This document shows, one piece after another, positions 24,647 to 34,047 of a DNA stretch of 64,000 bases. The notes beneath the pieces are model-generated. The model ran no database searches. It saw only the letters and a list, made by a program, of their open reading frames with translations, and was not told where the DNA came from. Positions within the stretch are counted from its first letter, which is position 1. The number at the start of each line of letters is the position of its first letter. The stretch comes from Bacteroidia bacterium. GTDB lineage: Bacteria > Bacteroidota > Bacteroidia > JADZBD01. Location: the NCBI GenBank assembly GCA_020054095.1, contig JAGVMA010000072.1, forward strand, positions 62,001-126,000, given 5' to 3'. The position numbers were made by a program, and so were the translations under genes.

Positions 24647-25945
24647 ATGAAATATTACAATGTTAGCAATCCATCCGAAAAAGTAGATTTTAAAAATGTA
24701 GTCATGCAGAGTTCAAATAAGAATAATGGGCTATATCTTCCTGAACATATTCCTGTTTTAGATACTACGTTTTTAAAAAATATTAATAAACATAGTTTCG
24801 CTGAAATTTCGTTTCAAGTTGCTAAAGCTATACTTGGTGCTGATATGCCACACAGTGCTTTGCAAAAAACAATTGATGAGGCGCTAAACTTTCCCATTCA
24901 TTTAAAAAATATTCACGATGATAATTATGTGCTTGAACTTTTTCATGGGCCCACAATGGCGTTTAAAGACGTAGGAGCTCGATTTATGTCGGGCTTAGTA
25001 AGCTATTTTATCCAGAGTGAAACTGATGAAATAAATATTTTAGTTGCTACATCAGGAGATACAGGTAGTGCAGTTGCTGCTGCATTTTTAAACAAACCGG
25101 GCATAAAAGTTACCATTCTATATCCATCGGGTCGAGTAAGCTATTTGCAAGAGCAACAATTAACCACAATGGGAAATAATATTACAGCATTAGAAATAGA
25201 TGGCAGTTTTGATGATTGCCAAAGTATGGTAAAAAGTGCTTTTGCTGATATTGATTTGAGCAAAAAATTAAAACTAACATCTGCCAACTCGATTAATTTT
25301 GCCAGACTATTTCCACAGTCATTTTATTATTTCTATGCTTATTCTCAAATTAAAAACAATAAATTACCTCTTGTATTTTCTGTTCCAAGTGGAAATTTCG
25401 GGAATTTAACGGCCGGTATAATTGCGCAAAAAATGGGATTGCCCATTTGGCGATTTGTCGCAGCAACCAATAAAAATAATGTTATTCCGGAATATCTACA
25501 AACCCAAAAATATAATCCTATGCCATCTGTGGCTACTATTTCAAGTGCTATGGATGTAGGCAATCCCAGCAATTTCGAAAGAATAAATGCACTCTACAAT
25601 CATAATTTTTCAGAAATAAAAAATAATATTACTGGTTACGCATTTTCTGATTTTGAAACATGCAAAGCAATAAAAACAGCACTACAAAAACATAAGTACC
25701 TGCTTGAACCTCACGGAGCTGTTGCATATTTAGGGATTTCAAGGTATCTTGAAAAACACAAATGTTGTAGTGTTTTTTTTGAAACAGCTCACCCTGCTAA
25801 ATTTTCGGATGTATTACAATCTGCACTAAATATCGATGTACCAGTGCCCGAAGAATTGAAACATTACTTGGGTAAGAAAAAAAGGAGCATTAAGATGAGC
25901 GCTGATTTTGAGCAACTAAAAGAGTATTTATTAAGCAGTAACTAA
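24647..25945 (+). CDS. thrC: Threonine synthase ThrC
   Basis: 432 residues, a PLP enzyme converting O-phosphohomoserine to threonine. The PLP lysine is K107 in FHGPTMAFKDVGARFM. The phosphate-binding loop is ATSGDTGSAVAAAF, with the FSVPSGNFGNLTAGIIAQKMGLP segment typical of the longer, E. coli-type synthases. The Thr_synth_N domain precedes residue 80. Controlled with thrB by the upstream attenuator. Its last 4 bases overlap the end of the converging histidine kinase. Confidence 0.97.
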   Translation: MKYYNVSNPSEKVDFKNVVMQSSNKNNGLYLPEHIPVLDTTFLKNINKHSFAEISFQVAKAILGADMPHSALQKTIDEALNFPIHLKNIHDDNYVLELFHGPTMAFKDVGARFMSGLVSYFIQSETDEINILVATSGDTGSAVAAAFLNKPGIKVTILYPSGRVSYLQEQQLTTMGNNITALEIDGSFDDCQSMVKSAFADIDLSKKLKLTSANSINFARLFPQSFYYFYAYSQIKNNKLPLVFSVPSGNFGNLTAGIIAQKMGLPIWRFVAATNKNNVIPEYLQTQKYNPMPSVATISSAMDVGNPSNFERINALYNHNFSEIKNNITGYAFSDFETCKAIKTALQKHKYLLEPHGAVAYLGISRYLEKHKCCSVFFETAHPAKFSDVLQSALNIDVPVPEELKHYLGKKKRSIKMSADFEQLKEYLLSSN

Positions 25946-27147
25946 ATGCTAAATACTACTTCAATACAAGCGCCATTATTATTTGTGAAATTTATTGTAC
26001 CGTCTATTTGTCCGGCTAACGAATTCATTAACGATAAACCAAGTGTTTTTTCCGATTCACTTGCGTTGGTATCAAATCCTTTTCCGTTATCAGCAATACG
26101 CAGCGATACAGCATTGTTTTTTTTAGTTAATGTAATGGTTACAACAGCATTGTTTTGTTTATCGAAAGCGTGCTTTAAAATATTTGTAAATGCTTCGTTT
26201 AATATTAGCCCCACCGGAATTGCTTTTGATACGGGCATTTCGCAGGTGCCTAATTGCAAATTTAGTTTTACATCATAGATAGGTTTGTAACCACTAAGTA
26301 TGTCGTTTATTAAATCTTTTGTGTAACTGCTGAATTCTATTTTGCCTAAATCCGGATTTTTATAAAGTTTTTCGTGCACTTTGCTGATACTTAAAATGCG
26401 ATTTTTATTTTCGTTTAATGCTTTAATAGCCTCAGTACTAAGCGTTTTGTCTAATTGTAAATTTATTAGTCCGGTAATAACCGCCATGTTGTTTTTTACA
26501 CGGTGATGAACTTCGGCAAGTAGTATTTCTTTTTCTTTTCTTATTTGCTGTTCCTTATCAAAAAGTGTAAGTAACTCATGGTATTGGTTATTGATAATAC
26601 GCATAAGCAAATAAACAAGCAGGCCTGTAATCCCAATACAAAAAATGATATTGTAAGCAAATAATACACTATTATTTTCAGTACTTATTTCTGGGTTCTG
26701 TATAAAGTTAAAATCGAACAGAAAGCTAATTGCAAAAAATGCAGCCGAAACCATGTAATGAATGATAATGTTGTTTTTTGATTTGTGAGGTGAGTAGAGT
26801 AATGCAATGCAAATTAAAAGCGGGAAGTAAAATAAATAAGGGCTTGTGCTTTCGTCATAAAATTCATTCACAAAAAAAACGGCACCATTAATATTTAACA
26901 TTGCCGCAAATTCTGCTGCACTATGCCGCTGCACATAATTGAGTATAATAGCTGCAACGGCAATTATTAAAAAAATTATTTCTTGCACTAACGGATAGCT
27001 CTCTTTTAAAAATAGTGCGTTACTTGATCCAATAACTAAACCCAAAACAGTGAGCCACGAAAACAGATTTACAGTTCGGATGGTACGTGCTAAATCACGA
27101 TTCATGCCTGAACTTATTCCTATATCAAGTAATTTAATTTTTTTCAT
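25942..27147 (-). CDS. Orphan membrane sensor histidine kinase (HisKA_2 type)
   Basis: 401 residues. About six membrane helices fill residues 28-185, a 6-7TM sensory head without a periplasmic domain. A coiled linker follows. The HisKA_2 box is LAEVHHRVKNNMAVITGLINLQLD (phospho-accepting His at 214/215). The ATPase domain has the N box LILNEAFTNILKHAF, the G1 box DNGKGF and G2 GLSLMNSLAGQIDG. No response regulator is adjacent, so the partner is unknown. Its signal is also unknown. Convergent with thrC. Confidence 0.92.
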   Translation of the reverse strand: MKKIKLLDIGISSGMNRDLARTIRTVNLFSWLTVLGLVIGSSNALFLKESYPLVQEIIFLIIAVAAIILNYVQRHSAAEFAAMLNINGAVFFVNEFYDESTSPYLFYFPLLICIALLYSPHKSKNNIIIHYMVSAAFFAISFLFDFNFIQNPEISTENNSVLFAYNIIFCIGITGLLVYLLMRIINNQYHELLTLFDKEQQIRKEKEILLAEVHHRVKNNMAVITGLINLQLDKTLSTEAIKALNENKNRILSISKVHEKLYKNPDLGKIEFSSYTKDLINDILSGYKPIYDVKLNLQLGTCEMPVSKAIPVGLILNEAFTNILKHAFDKQNNAVVTITLTKKNNAVSLRIADNGKGFDTNASESEKTLGLSLMNSLAGQIDGTINFTNNNGACIEVVFSI

Positions 27148-27382
27148 AAAGATTTAGAAGTGTTAAAAATAAGATTATAGTATTTACCTCAATGAGGATT
27201 TCGCTTAACTCATTGTTTTGCTTGATGAAAATATTTGCACCAATTTATATTAATCTGAAGTATAAGTAAACAACAATGCTTTGCTATTGATACCTGGTAA
27301 TAACGACTAACAGCATAAAATACTTATGGATTGTAATTTGTAAAATAAAAAACCTAAATTTGATTTAACCAAAATTACGTTC

Positions 27383-28804
27383 ATGAAAACTATTTACACC
27401 GCTTTGTTTTTTTCTGTATTAGCAATTAACGCTAGTGCACAATATCCATCGCAAAACATCACTCTATTATCTAATTGGGATAGTGCCCAAGTTCCGCAAG
27501 AGCCCACCTACTATATCCGTTATAACGGAATATGGGGCTGGCATAACACGGTTGATAATAAAGAATATGCCATCATTGGCTCATCTGAAGGAGTACATTT
27601 CGTGGAAGTAACAAACCCGGCAAACCCACGCCAGCGTGATTTTGTGCCCGGCCGCAGAAACCAAACAATATGGCGCGAAATAAAAACCTATCAAAACTAT
27701 TGCTACATGGTTAGCGATGATGGAGCACCCAATAGTTTACAAATTGTTGATATGAGCTATTTGCCCGATTCGGTTTACGTTGTTTATGATAGCAATACAA
27801 TGGTGGAACGCGCTCACGCTATTTTTATTGATGGCAATAAAATGTATTTGGGTATTCCAAAAGGAAATTCGGTGGGCGGTACTTCGCAGCTTGCTGTTTA
27901 CAGTTTAGCAAACCCACAAATACCACAGTTTCTTAAAAAAATAGAAACCGATATTCCATCCGGTTTAGATTTTTGCCACGATATGTTTGTGCGCAACGAT
28001 ACCGTGTATGCTTCCATGAGTTTTACCGGCTTGTTTATTTTCAAATTCAGTAACAATACATTTACACAAATAGGTTCGCTCACTAGTTACCAAAACCAAG
28101 GTTATAACCACAGTAGTGCATTAACCAAAGATGGTAAAACATTAATTTTTTGTGATGAAGTGCCCGCAGGCCTTCCCATTAAGTCGCTCAATGTGCAAAA
28201 CATGAATAACTTAACAGTACTTAGTAATTTCCGCTCAACTACTAACAGCACCGCCACCGCCCACAATGCGTTTATTCGAAAAAACGATAACACACACGTT
28301 ATAGTAGGTTATTACCAAGATGGCGTGCAAATATTTGATATTACAAACCCTGCTAACCCGGTGCGCACCGGCTATATTGATACCAATCCTAACAATTGTC
28401 CCACTTGCCCTAACCCTAATTACAGCGGCTGCTGGGGTGCTTATGTAGATTTACCGAGCGGTATTATTTTGGCATCTGATATGCAAAACGGATTATTTGT
28501 TTTGGATGCCACCGGTGCATTAGTGGTCAATGGTATTGAAAACAGTAGTTTGGTAACCGCCATCACTTTTTTTCCCAACCCAGCCAACGAAAGCGCTTTT
28601 ATAAACATAGCCGCAAAAACCACCACCACCCTGCAGGTGCAATTAACCGATGTAACGGGAAAAATAATTAGCACCCAAACCAATATCATTAATGCAGGCG
28701 CTAACCAACTTGCATTAAATGTGGCTACACTAAGTGGCGGAATTTATTTTGTGAATGTGATTGGTACCGATTTTTCGGTAACACAAAAATTGGTGAAAGA
28801 GTAG
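27383..28804 (+). CDS. Choice-of-anchor B family protein with T9SS sorting domain
   Basis: 473 residues. A signal peptide ends NASAQ. The body carries LVIVD-like beta-propeller repeats (for example EGVHFVEVTNPANPRQRDF and DGVQIFDITNPANPVRTGYID) and matches the choice-of-anchor B family of surface proteins. A Cys-containing CPTCPNPNYSGC segment lies near 340. The C-terminal ~85 residues (FFPNPANESAFINI to VTQKLVKE) are a T9SS type A domain. Ligand and role are unknown. A TAAATTTG box at 27355-27362 is a likely -7 promoter element. The gene is followed by a large palindrome. Confidence 0.92.
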   Translation: MKTIYTALFFSVLAINASAQYPSQNITLLSNWDSAQVPQEPTYYIRYNGIWGWHNTVDNKEYAIIGSSEGVHFVEVTNPANPRQRDFVPGRRNQTIWREIKTYQNYCYMVSDDGAPNSLQIVDMSYLPDSVYVVYDSNTMVERAHAIFIDGNKMYLGIPKGNSVGGTSQLAVYSLANPQIPQFLKKIETDIPSGLDFCHDMFVRNDTVYASMSFTGLFIFKFSNNTFTQIGSLTSYQNQGYNHSSALTKDGKTLIFCDEVPAGLPIKSLNVQNMNNLTVLSNFRSTTNSTATAHNAFIRKNDNTHVIVGYYQDGVQIFDITNPANPVRTGYIDTNPNNCPTCPNPNYSGCWGAYVDLPSGIILASDMQNGLFVLDATGALVVNGIENSSLVTAITFFPNPANESAFINIAAKTTTTLQVQLTDVTGKIISTQTNIINAGANQLALNVATLSGGIYFVNVIGTDFSVTQKLVKE

Positions 28805-28812
28805 TGCAACTT

Positions 28813-28862
28813 TATAAGACCGTGCCTGTCCCGAATTTATTCGGGACAGGCACGGTCTTATA
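28813..28862. repeat. Perfect 23-bp palindromic hairpin
   Basis: The arms 28813-28835 and 28840-28862 are perfectly complementary with a TTTA loop. The core CTGTCCCGAA is GC-rich against an AT-rich background. There is no U-tract on either side, so it is not a standard intrinsic terminator, though it lies between converging genes and could stop transcription both ways. It resembles a REP-type dispersed palindrome. Confidence 0.8.
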
Positions 28863-28885
28863 GGATCAGCTTTGACAGAAAACCG

Positions 28886-29230
28886 CTATAAATTCTGATC
28901 CATTTTTCGGTAAAAAATCAAAAATAAAATAAGAGATACTGTGCCCATAAAACAGTGCAATGCACCAAATTTGCCGATGGCAATAAATAAACTTTGGTCG
29001 GCAAAAAAATTGAGCAGGAATAATTCTACTCCCCATTTTTTCATGTACCACACGCCTATGTAACAAATAAAATTAATGGCAGTAATAATTCCAATCAGTG
29101 CAGGATACCAATCGCTGAGGCGTTTTATTTCGGGCGAAAACATGGATGGAATATTAAACAGCACCCACACAAAACCAATTACGCAAATAACGGATAAAAC
29201 TACTGGGCGCTTATTTATTTGTCGAGACAT
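28886..29230 (-). CDS. Small hypothetical membrane protein
   Basis: 114 residues with about four hydrophobic segments (VVLSVICVIGFVWVLFNIPSMF, YPALIGIITAINFICYIGVWYM, a shorter FLLNFF stretch, and FMGTVSLILFLIFY), so it should be an inner-membrane protein with short loops. No family with a known role is recognised. It is the last gene of the minus-strand run that begins with the PagL-like gene and lies 7 bp after the MacB-type permease; it may assist that transporter, which is a guess. Confidence 0.7.
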   Translation of the reverse strand: MSRQINKRPVVLSVICVIGFVWVLFNIPSMFSPEIKRLSDWYPALIGIITAINFICYIGVWYMKKWGVELFLLNFFADQSLFIAIGKFGALHCFMGTVSLILFLIFYRKMDQNL

Positions 29231-29237
29231 GGTGTGC

Positions 29238-30482
29238 TTAGTTGGAGCGAATAGCTTCTACAGGATCTAACTGCGATGCGGAATAGGATGGCACAAAGCC
29301 CGATATTACACCTATCAGCACAGATATAGTTAAACCTAAAATAATATTAGATGTGGTGAGCGAAATATCCATGCCGGCCGAATCGCCAATGGCGAGCGTT
29401 AAAAGAAAAATAAGCATGAGCCCTATAAAACCACCTATTAAGCAAAGCATAACCGATTCGGTTAAAAACTGAAGAAGTATAAAAATGTTTTTTGCGCCCA
29501 GTGCTTTTTGTATTCCTATCTGATTGGTTCGTTCGCGAACCGATACAAACATAATATTGGCAATACCAAAGCCGCCAACTAAAATAGAGAACACACCAAT
29601 TATCCATCCGGCAGTGCCTATGAAATTAAACATCTCATCGAATTGATTATTGATTAAGCTCGTTTGGTTAAGCGCAAAATCATCATCGGCAAGTGGTTTT
29701 AATTTTCGGATGGCGCGCATGGCACCTGTAAGTTCATCTATCAGTTCGGCATTAGTTACACCCGGTTTTGCTTTCACCATTATAAACGGATCGAAATTAT
29801 CATTGCGTATATCCACCAAATTGCGAACATAGTTTACCGGAATAATTACATTGGCATCTTTGCTCGTGCCCATAATACTTTCGCCTTCTTTTTTAAGTAC
29901 GCCTATCACCATTAATTTATGTCCCATCACTTTTATGCTCTGCCCCACAGGGTCGGTATTCGGGAAAAGTCCATCGGCAATATTAGCGCCCAAAATGGCA
30001 ACTGCTCTGCCGCCATCCGATTCGGCTTCGGTAAAATAGCGACCGTTTATAATATCTAAAAACTGTACATCTTCATAATCGTGCGAAACGGAAATGATGC
30101 CCACGTTTTCGATACTGCTGCTTTTGAATTTTACAGTTTTGTTAAACGAAACAAAAAATGCTGCTGCTTCGTATTTTTTGCAGCGCTTTTTTAATTCTTC
30201 CATTTCGTCTGTATCGGGCACGGGGCGGTTCATGTATTTCCACCAAGGGTAATCGGGGCCAAATGCCCACGGCCATTTTTGTACAAACACCACATTATCG
30301 CCAAGCGATTTTACACTATCGCGCAACGATTTTTCCAATGCATCAACCACCGTAAAAACCGATATGATTGCAAAAATGCCGATTGTGATTCCGAGCAACG
30401 ATAAAAAAGTACGGAGCTTATTTGTTCGCAAGGCGTGTGCTGCAAACAAAAAACTTTCGGAAAAAATGGTGAGTAAAAACAT
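29238..30482 (-). CDS. MacB/FtsX-type ABC transporter permease
   Basis: 414 residues in the usual four-helix MacB layout: TM1 at residues 20-45 (RTFLSLLGITIGIFAIISVFTVVDAL), a large periplasmic MacB_PCD domain (about 50-270), and three helices at the C-terminus (GVFSILVGGFGIANIMFVSVRERTNQIGIQKALGA, then two more) ending SQLDPVEAIRSN. Such permeases work with a separate ATPase to move peptides, lipoproteins or other envelope substrates by a lever mechanism. No ATPase gene is adjacent. It lies 37 bp after the head-GIN lipoprotein gene. Confidence 0.92.
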   Translation of the reverse strand: MFLLTIFSESFLFAAHALRTNKLRTFLSLLGITIGIFAIISVFTVVDALEKSLRDSVKSLGDNVVFVQKWPWAFGPDYPWWKYMNRPVPDTDEMEELKKRCKKYEAAAFFVSFNKTVKFKSSSIENVGIISVSHDYEDVQFLDIINGRYFTEAESDGGRAVAILGANIADGLFPNTDPVGQSIKVMGHKLMVIGVLKKEGESIMGTSKDANVIIPVNYVRNLVDIRNDNFDPFIMVKAKPGVTNAELIDELTGAMRAIRKLKPLADDDFALNQTSLINNQFDEMFNFIGTAGWIIGVFSILVGGFGIANIMFVSVRERTNQIGIQKALGAKNIFILLQFLTESVMLCLIGGFIGLMLIFLLTLAIGDSAGMDISLTTSNIILGLTISVLIGVISGFVPSYSASQLDPVEAIRSN

Positions 30483-30519
30483 TTTTAGTGCAGCAAATTT
30501 ATCATTTAATGTTGTGCGG

Positions 30520-31251
30520 TTATTGTTTTATTAATCGGCCGCTTGAGCTAAGTTCGTTTTCGATAATTGTGGACGGATTGCCATATAAATAAATATTGCC
30601 TGTGCCGGTAATTTTATATTCTATTTTATTGGCAGCATTTACGTAACAATGTCCTTTTGAGCTTGTTTCAATAAGCACATTTTGCGCTGCGGCATTGCGC
30701 GCATCCACACTCATAATTGCTCCGTTCCATAACTTTAAATCGGTTAACTGGCCACGCAATAAAATTTTTCCGCTGCACGGAAAATGATTCCAAAAATAAA
30801 ACGTGTTACAATTAAGTTCTAAATCGGCTTGGTTTAATTTACCACTCACTATCAGTCCAAATTCAGGCGATGTAATTGCATTCACTGTTTTAAGCATACA
30901 TGTTTCGCACAAAATAACACGAGCCGGATTATTACACGAAATATAAATGGCCACTTTATTATTTTCCGGATTAAGCCATTTTCGCTTTGCTTCGTTTTTT
31001 AAATATAAAGTATCGCCCGTGAGGTAATACTCCACACCTTCCATCATTTTATTGGCAGCTTCTATTTTTATGGAACTAATGGTGTCTTGTATCAGAAAAA
31101 TATCAAACGTGCTAAGCGCCTCGATGTGCGAAAAGGAAGGAAGCAATTCGGTTTTTGTTGCCAATCTATTTCCGTCTTTCTTGCACGAAAAACCAAAAAG
31201 CGAAATACTGATTGCCAAATACAGTTGTATATATTTTAATTTTTTCATCAC
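30520..31251 (-). CDS. Head-GIN domain (DUF2807) lipoprotein
   Basis: 243 residues. A lipobox ends at C23 (LFGFSC). The mature part is a right-handed beta-helix-like DUF2807 domain, with repeated short strands (TFDIFLIQD, SGKLNQADLELNCN, SGKILLRGQLTDLKLWNGAIMSVDA) and a closing ITGTGNIYLYGNPS that is typical of the family. Proposed roles are adhesion or surface binding, but none is established. Its ATG overlaps the stop of the PagL-like gene by 4 bases, so the two are probably translated together. Confidence 0.88.
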   Translation of the reverse strand: MMKKLKYIQLYLAISISLFGFSCKKDGNRLATKTELLPSFSHIEALSTFDIFLIQDTISSIKIEAANKMMEGVEYYLTGDTLYLKNEAKRKWLNPENNKVAIYISCNNPARVILCETCMLKTVNAITSPEFGLIVSGKLNQADLELNCNTFYFWNHFPCSGKILLRGQLTDLKLWNGAIMSVDARNAAAQNVLIETSSKGHCYVNAANKIEYKITGTGNIYLYGNPSTIIENELSSSGRLIKQ

Positions 31252-32330
31252 CAGTTAAATCCTACTCCTATTTCGGGATAATCTAAAATGTGCAAGTGCG
31301 ATTTCATGGCTATGCGCACCGAAAAATTTTTGGTTAGCTGATATTTTACAATGCCTCGGTTATACATTGGTTTGTTAACCGCCTTATTCGGAATAAAATA
31401 AAATCCTTCTTGCAAAATAACGCTTAGACGATTATACACCAAGTGCTGACCCAAATGAATGCCCGATGAAAAATCGTACGATTTTTTGTACGCTTGGTTT
31501 TTTGATTTCAGTTCCACTTCTGTTGCCGAATCGTAAAAAACATCGGCTCCTATACTTAAATGAAACGCCCTGAACAGTTTGTATATAGCAGAAAAAGATG
31601 CCGAAGAGGTAAAGTAAAATTTAGATGTAAGTGCACGGGTATGCTTTCCACCAAAGGAATAAAGCGCCTCGTAACTAGTTGTTTTTTTATGCGGCTCTAA
31701 TTCGGTTTTTATTTTTTCGGCTTGCGCTGATAAAAAGTATGCCAAGCCGCCATACACGGTTAAGTTATTTAAGCCCAAATTGGGCTCAGCCAAATTTCCA
31801 TTTGATAAATGATCAAATGAAAATCCCGATCGCAACATTATTTTTTTTGTGATTGAGTATTGAAGCCCGAGTTTGAAATTAAAGTGAATATTAAAGTGAG
31901 ACCCAACTGCAACATTGAGATAATTTTTTTCTAAATCAAATTTTTTGGTAGCATAGCCTAGCCCCACGCCAAGTGTATTATCAATTGAAAACTTTTTCTT
32001 TTGCAATAAATGCAATGTGGCATAAGGGAAAATGGCAAATTCACTTCCATACACATCGGCATTACCAAGTGTGGTGTAAAAAAACGAAATGCCTAACTCC
32101 GGATAATTATACAATTGCTGCCAAGTGGTGGTGCCTATAGTTTGCTTAGAAATTGTTATTGCACCTGATTTTACTTCATCGTTTACCAATTGCAAAATAT
32201 TAGAATATTCGGGTAACACCACACCATACTGGTAGTTAGCACCAAGTACCCATTGATCAGGAAATTTGTTTTGCCCATTTGCTGCAAAAAAAACGATAAA
32301 AAAATAAAGTATAAGCGCTGTTTTTTTCAT
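31248..32330 (-). CDS. PagL-like acyloxyacyl hydrolase (lipid A 3-O-deacylase fold)
   Basis: 360 residues from the ATG at 32330. An in-frame start 21 codons upstream would place an unnatural stretch before the signal peptide MKKTALILYFFIVFFAANGQ. The beta-barrel strands and the catalytic-type motif FDHLSNGNLAEPNLGLNN, with the His-x-Ser pair used by PagL, indicate an outer-membrane lipid A deacylase-like enzyme. At 360 residues it is far longer than Pseudomonas PagL (about 170), so it must have extra strands or a second part. It is the first gene of a four-gene envelope operon. Confidence 0.82.
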   Translation of the reverse strand: MKKTALILYFFIVFFAANGQNKFPDQWVLGANYQYGVVLPEYSNILQLVNDEVKSGAITISKQTIGTTTWQQLYNYPELGISFFYTTLGNADVYGSEFAIFPYATLHLLQKKKFSIDNTLGVGLGYATKKFDLEKNYLNVAVGSHFNIHFNFKLGLQYSITKKIMLRSGFSFDHLSNGNLAEPNLGLNNLTVYGGLAYFLSAQAEKIKTELEPHKKTTSYEALYSFGGKHTRALTSKFYFTSSASFSAIYKLFRAFHLSIGADVFYDSATEVELKSKNQAYKKSYDFSSGIHLGQHLVYNRLSVILQEGFYFIPNKAVNKPMYNRGIVKYQLTKNFSVRIAMKSHLHILDYPEIGVGFNW

Positions 32331-32477
32331 TTTTAAAGGAGCATAAATATCGTAAAAAGGGGCTAAACAAAATTCATAAAAAAAAGGTTGCAATCTGCCT
32401 GTACTTTTGCTTTATAAACATTTTAAAGCATTTATCAACAAAGCGCATAATCAATCACTTACGGCTTTTTTATTTGA

Positions 32478-32485
32478 TAATTTTG
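32478..32485 (+). promoter_or_regulatory. Probable -7 box of the purH-mre operon
   Basis: TAATTTTG matches TAnnTTTG and lies 14 bases before the purH ATG. No TTTG is seen 18 bases upstream. Confidence 0.45.
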
Positions 32486-32499
32486 AACGGAAATAACCT

Positions 32500-34026
32500 A
32501 TGACCAGTACAAAAAAGATTAAAAGCGCCTTAATTTCGGTGTTTTATAAAGATAATTTAGATGCTGTTGTGAAAAAATTAAACGCCCTTGGCGTGAAAAT
32601 TTACAGCACAGGCGGCACTCAAGAATTTATTGAAAAGCTCGGCATCCCCGTAATTCCGGTGGAAGAGCTTACCTCCTACCCGTCTATTTTAGGCGGAAGA
32701 GTAAAAACGCTGCACCCAAAAATTTTTGGCGGAATATTATCGCGCAGAGAATTGCAAGCCGATATTGAACAATTGGAACAATACGAAATTCCGGAAATTG
32801 ATTTGGTGATTGTTGATTTGTACCCGTTTGAAGAAACCGTTACAAAAGGCGGCACCGAGCAAGAAATAATTGAAAAAATAGACATTGGCGGCATTTCGCT
32901 GATAAGAGCTGCCGCCAAAAATTTTAAAGATGTAACCATTATTTCTTCGCGTGAGCAATACAGCAGCTTTCTTCAATTGCTCGAAAATGAAAATGGCGGC
33001 ACCACAGTTAGCCAGCGCAAATTACTCGCAGCACAAGCTTTTGATATTACTTCTCATTACGATTCGGCCATATTTAACTACTTTAATTCTGCCGATGAAA
33101 TTGCATCGTTTAAGCAAAGCATACGCCAAACCAATGTGTTGCGTTATGGCGAAAATCCTCACCAAAAAGGAGTTTTCCATGGCAACCTTGAGGCGCTTTT
33201 TACAAAGCTGAACGGCAAAGAATTATCTTATAATAATCTGCTTGATGTGGATGCAGCAGTATCGCTCATTGCCGAATTTACTGAAACTACATTTGCAATT
33301 TTAAAACACAATAACGCTTGCGGCATAGCTTCCAAACCTAATTTATTAGAGGCATGGAGCGCTGCATTGGCTTGTGATCCAACATCGGCATTTGGTGGCA
33401 TATTAATTACAAACGTGAAAATAGATGCTGCTACGGCAACAGAAATAAACAAACTCTTTTTCGAAGTGCTTATTGCACCCGCTTACGATGATGATGCATT
33501 ATCTGTTTTAAAAACGAAACAAAATAGAATAATACTCGTACAAAAGCCCGTAACCCTTTCGGGAAAATCTTTCAGAAGTTTGCTTAATGGCATCATTGAA
33601 CAAGACAAAGATTTAAAAACCGAAACCGTTGCCGATATGAAAACGGTAACAAACACAAGCCCCTCCACTGCCGAACTCAGTGATTTAGAGTTCGCTAACA
33701 AATTGGTAAAACACACCAAATCGAACACCATTGTGCTTGCTAAAAACAAAGTTTTATTAGCCAGCGGAACCGGGCAAACATCAAGAGTAGATGCACTTAA
33801 ACAAGCAATTGCAAAAGCCGCGCATTTTGGTTTTGATTTAAAAGGAAGCGTAATGGCATCGGATGCGTTTTTCCCTTTTGCCGATTGTGTGGAGATAGCG
33901 CACCGTGCAGGTATAACTGCAGTAATACAACCGGGCGGCTCTATAAAAGACAAAGACAGTATTGACTATTGCAATAAAAATAATTTATCAATGGTATTTA
34001 CCGGAACACGACATTTTAAACACTAA
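32500..34026 (+). CDS. purH: Bifunctional AICAR transformylase/IMP cyclohydrolase PurH
   Basis: 508 residues, full length. It catalyses the last two steps of purine synthesis. The N-terminal IMP cyclohydrolase (MGS-like) domain covers about residues 1-190, with IYSTGGTQEFIEKLGIPV and LGGRVKTLHPKIFGGIL. The AICAR transformylase domain has the catalytic KHNNACGIA segment (FAILKHNNACGIASKPN) and the GSVMASDAFFPFADCVEIAHRAGI motif near the C-terminus. It is followed within 21 bp by mreB and probably shares its transcript with the elongation genes. Confidence 0.97.
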   Translation: MTSTKKIKSALISVFYKDNLDAVVKKLNALGVKIYSTGGTQEFIEKLGIPVIPVEELTSYPSILGGRVKTLHPKIFGGILSRRELQADIEQLEQYEIPEIDLVIVDLYPFEETVTKGGTEQEIIEKIDIGGISLIRAAAKNFKDVTIISSREQYSSFLQLLENENGGTTVSQRKLLAAQAFDITSHYDSAIFNYFNSADEIASFKQSIRQTNVLRYGENPHQKGVFHGNLEALFTKLNGKELSYNNLLDVDAAVSLIAEFTETTFAILKHNNACGIASKPNLLEAWSAALACDPTSAFGGILITNVKIDAATATEINKLFFEVLIAPAYDDDALSVLKTKQNRIILVQKPVTLSGKSFRSLLNGIIEQDKDLKTETVADMKTVTNTSPSTAELSDLEFANKLVKHTKSNTIVLAKNKVLLASGTGQTSRVDALKQAIAKAAHFGFDLKGSVMASDAFFPFADCVEIAHRAGITAVIQPGGSIKDKDSIDYCNKNNLSMVFTGTRHFKH

Positions 34027-34047
34027 CGAAACAACAGATTTTTGCCC

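Noticed and set aside
28813-28862. Intrinsic terminator
   Set aside because: The stem is excellent but neither side has a U-tract; recorded as a palindromic repeat instead.
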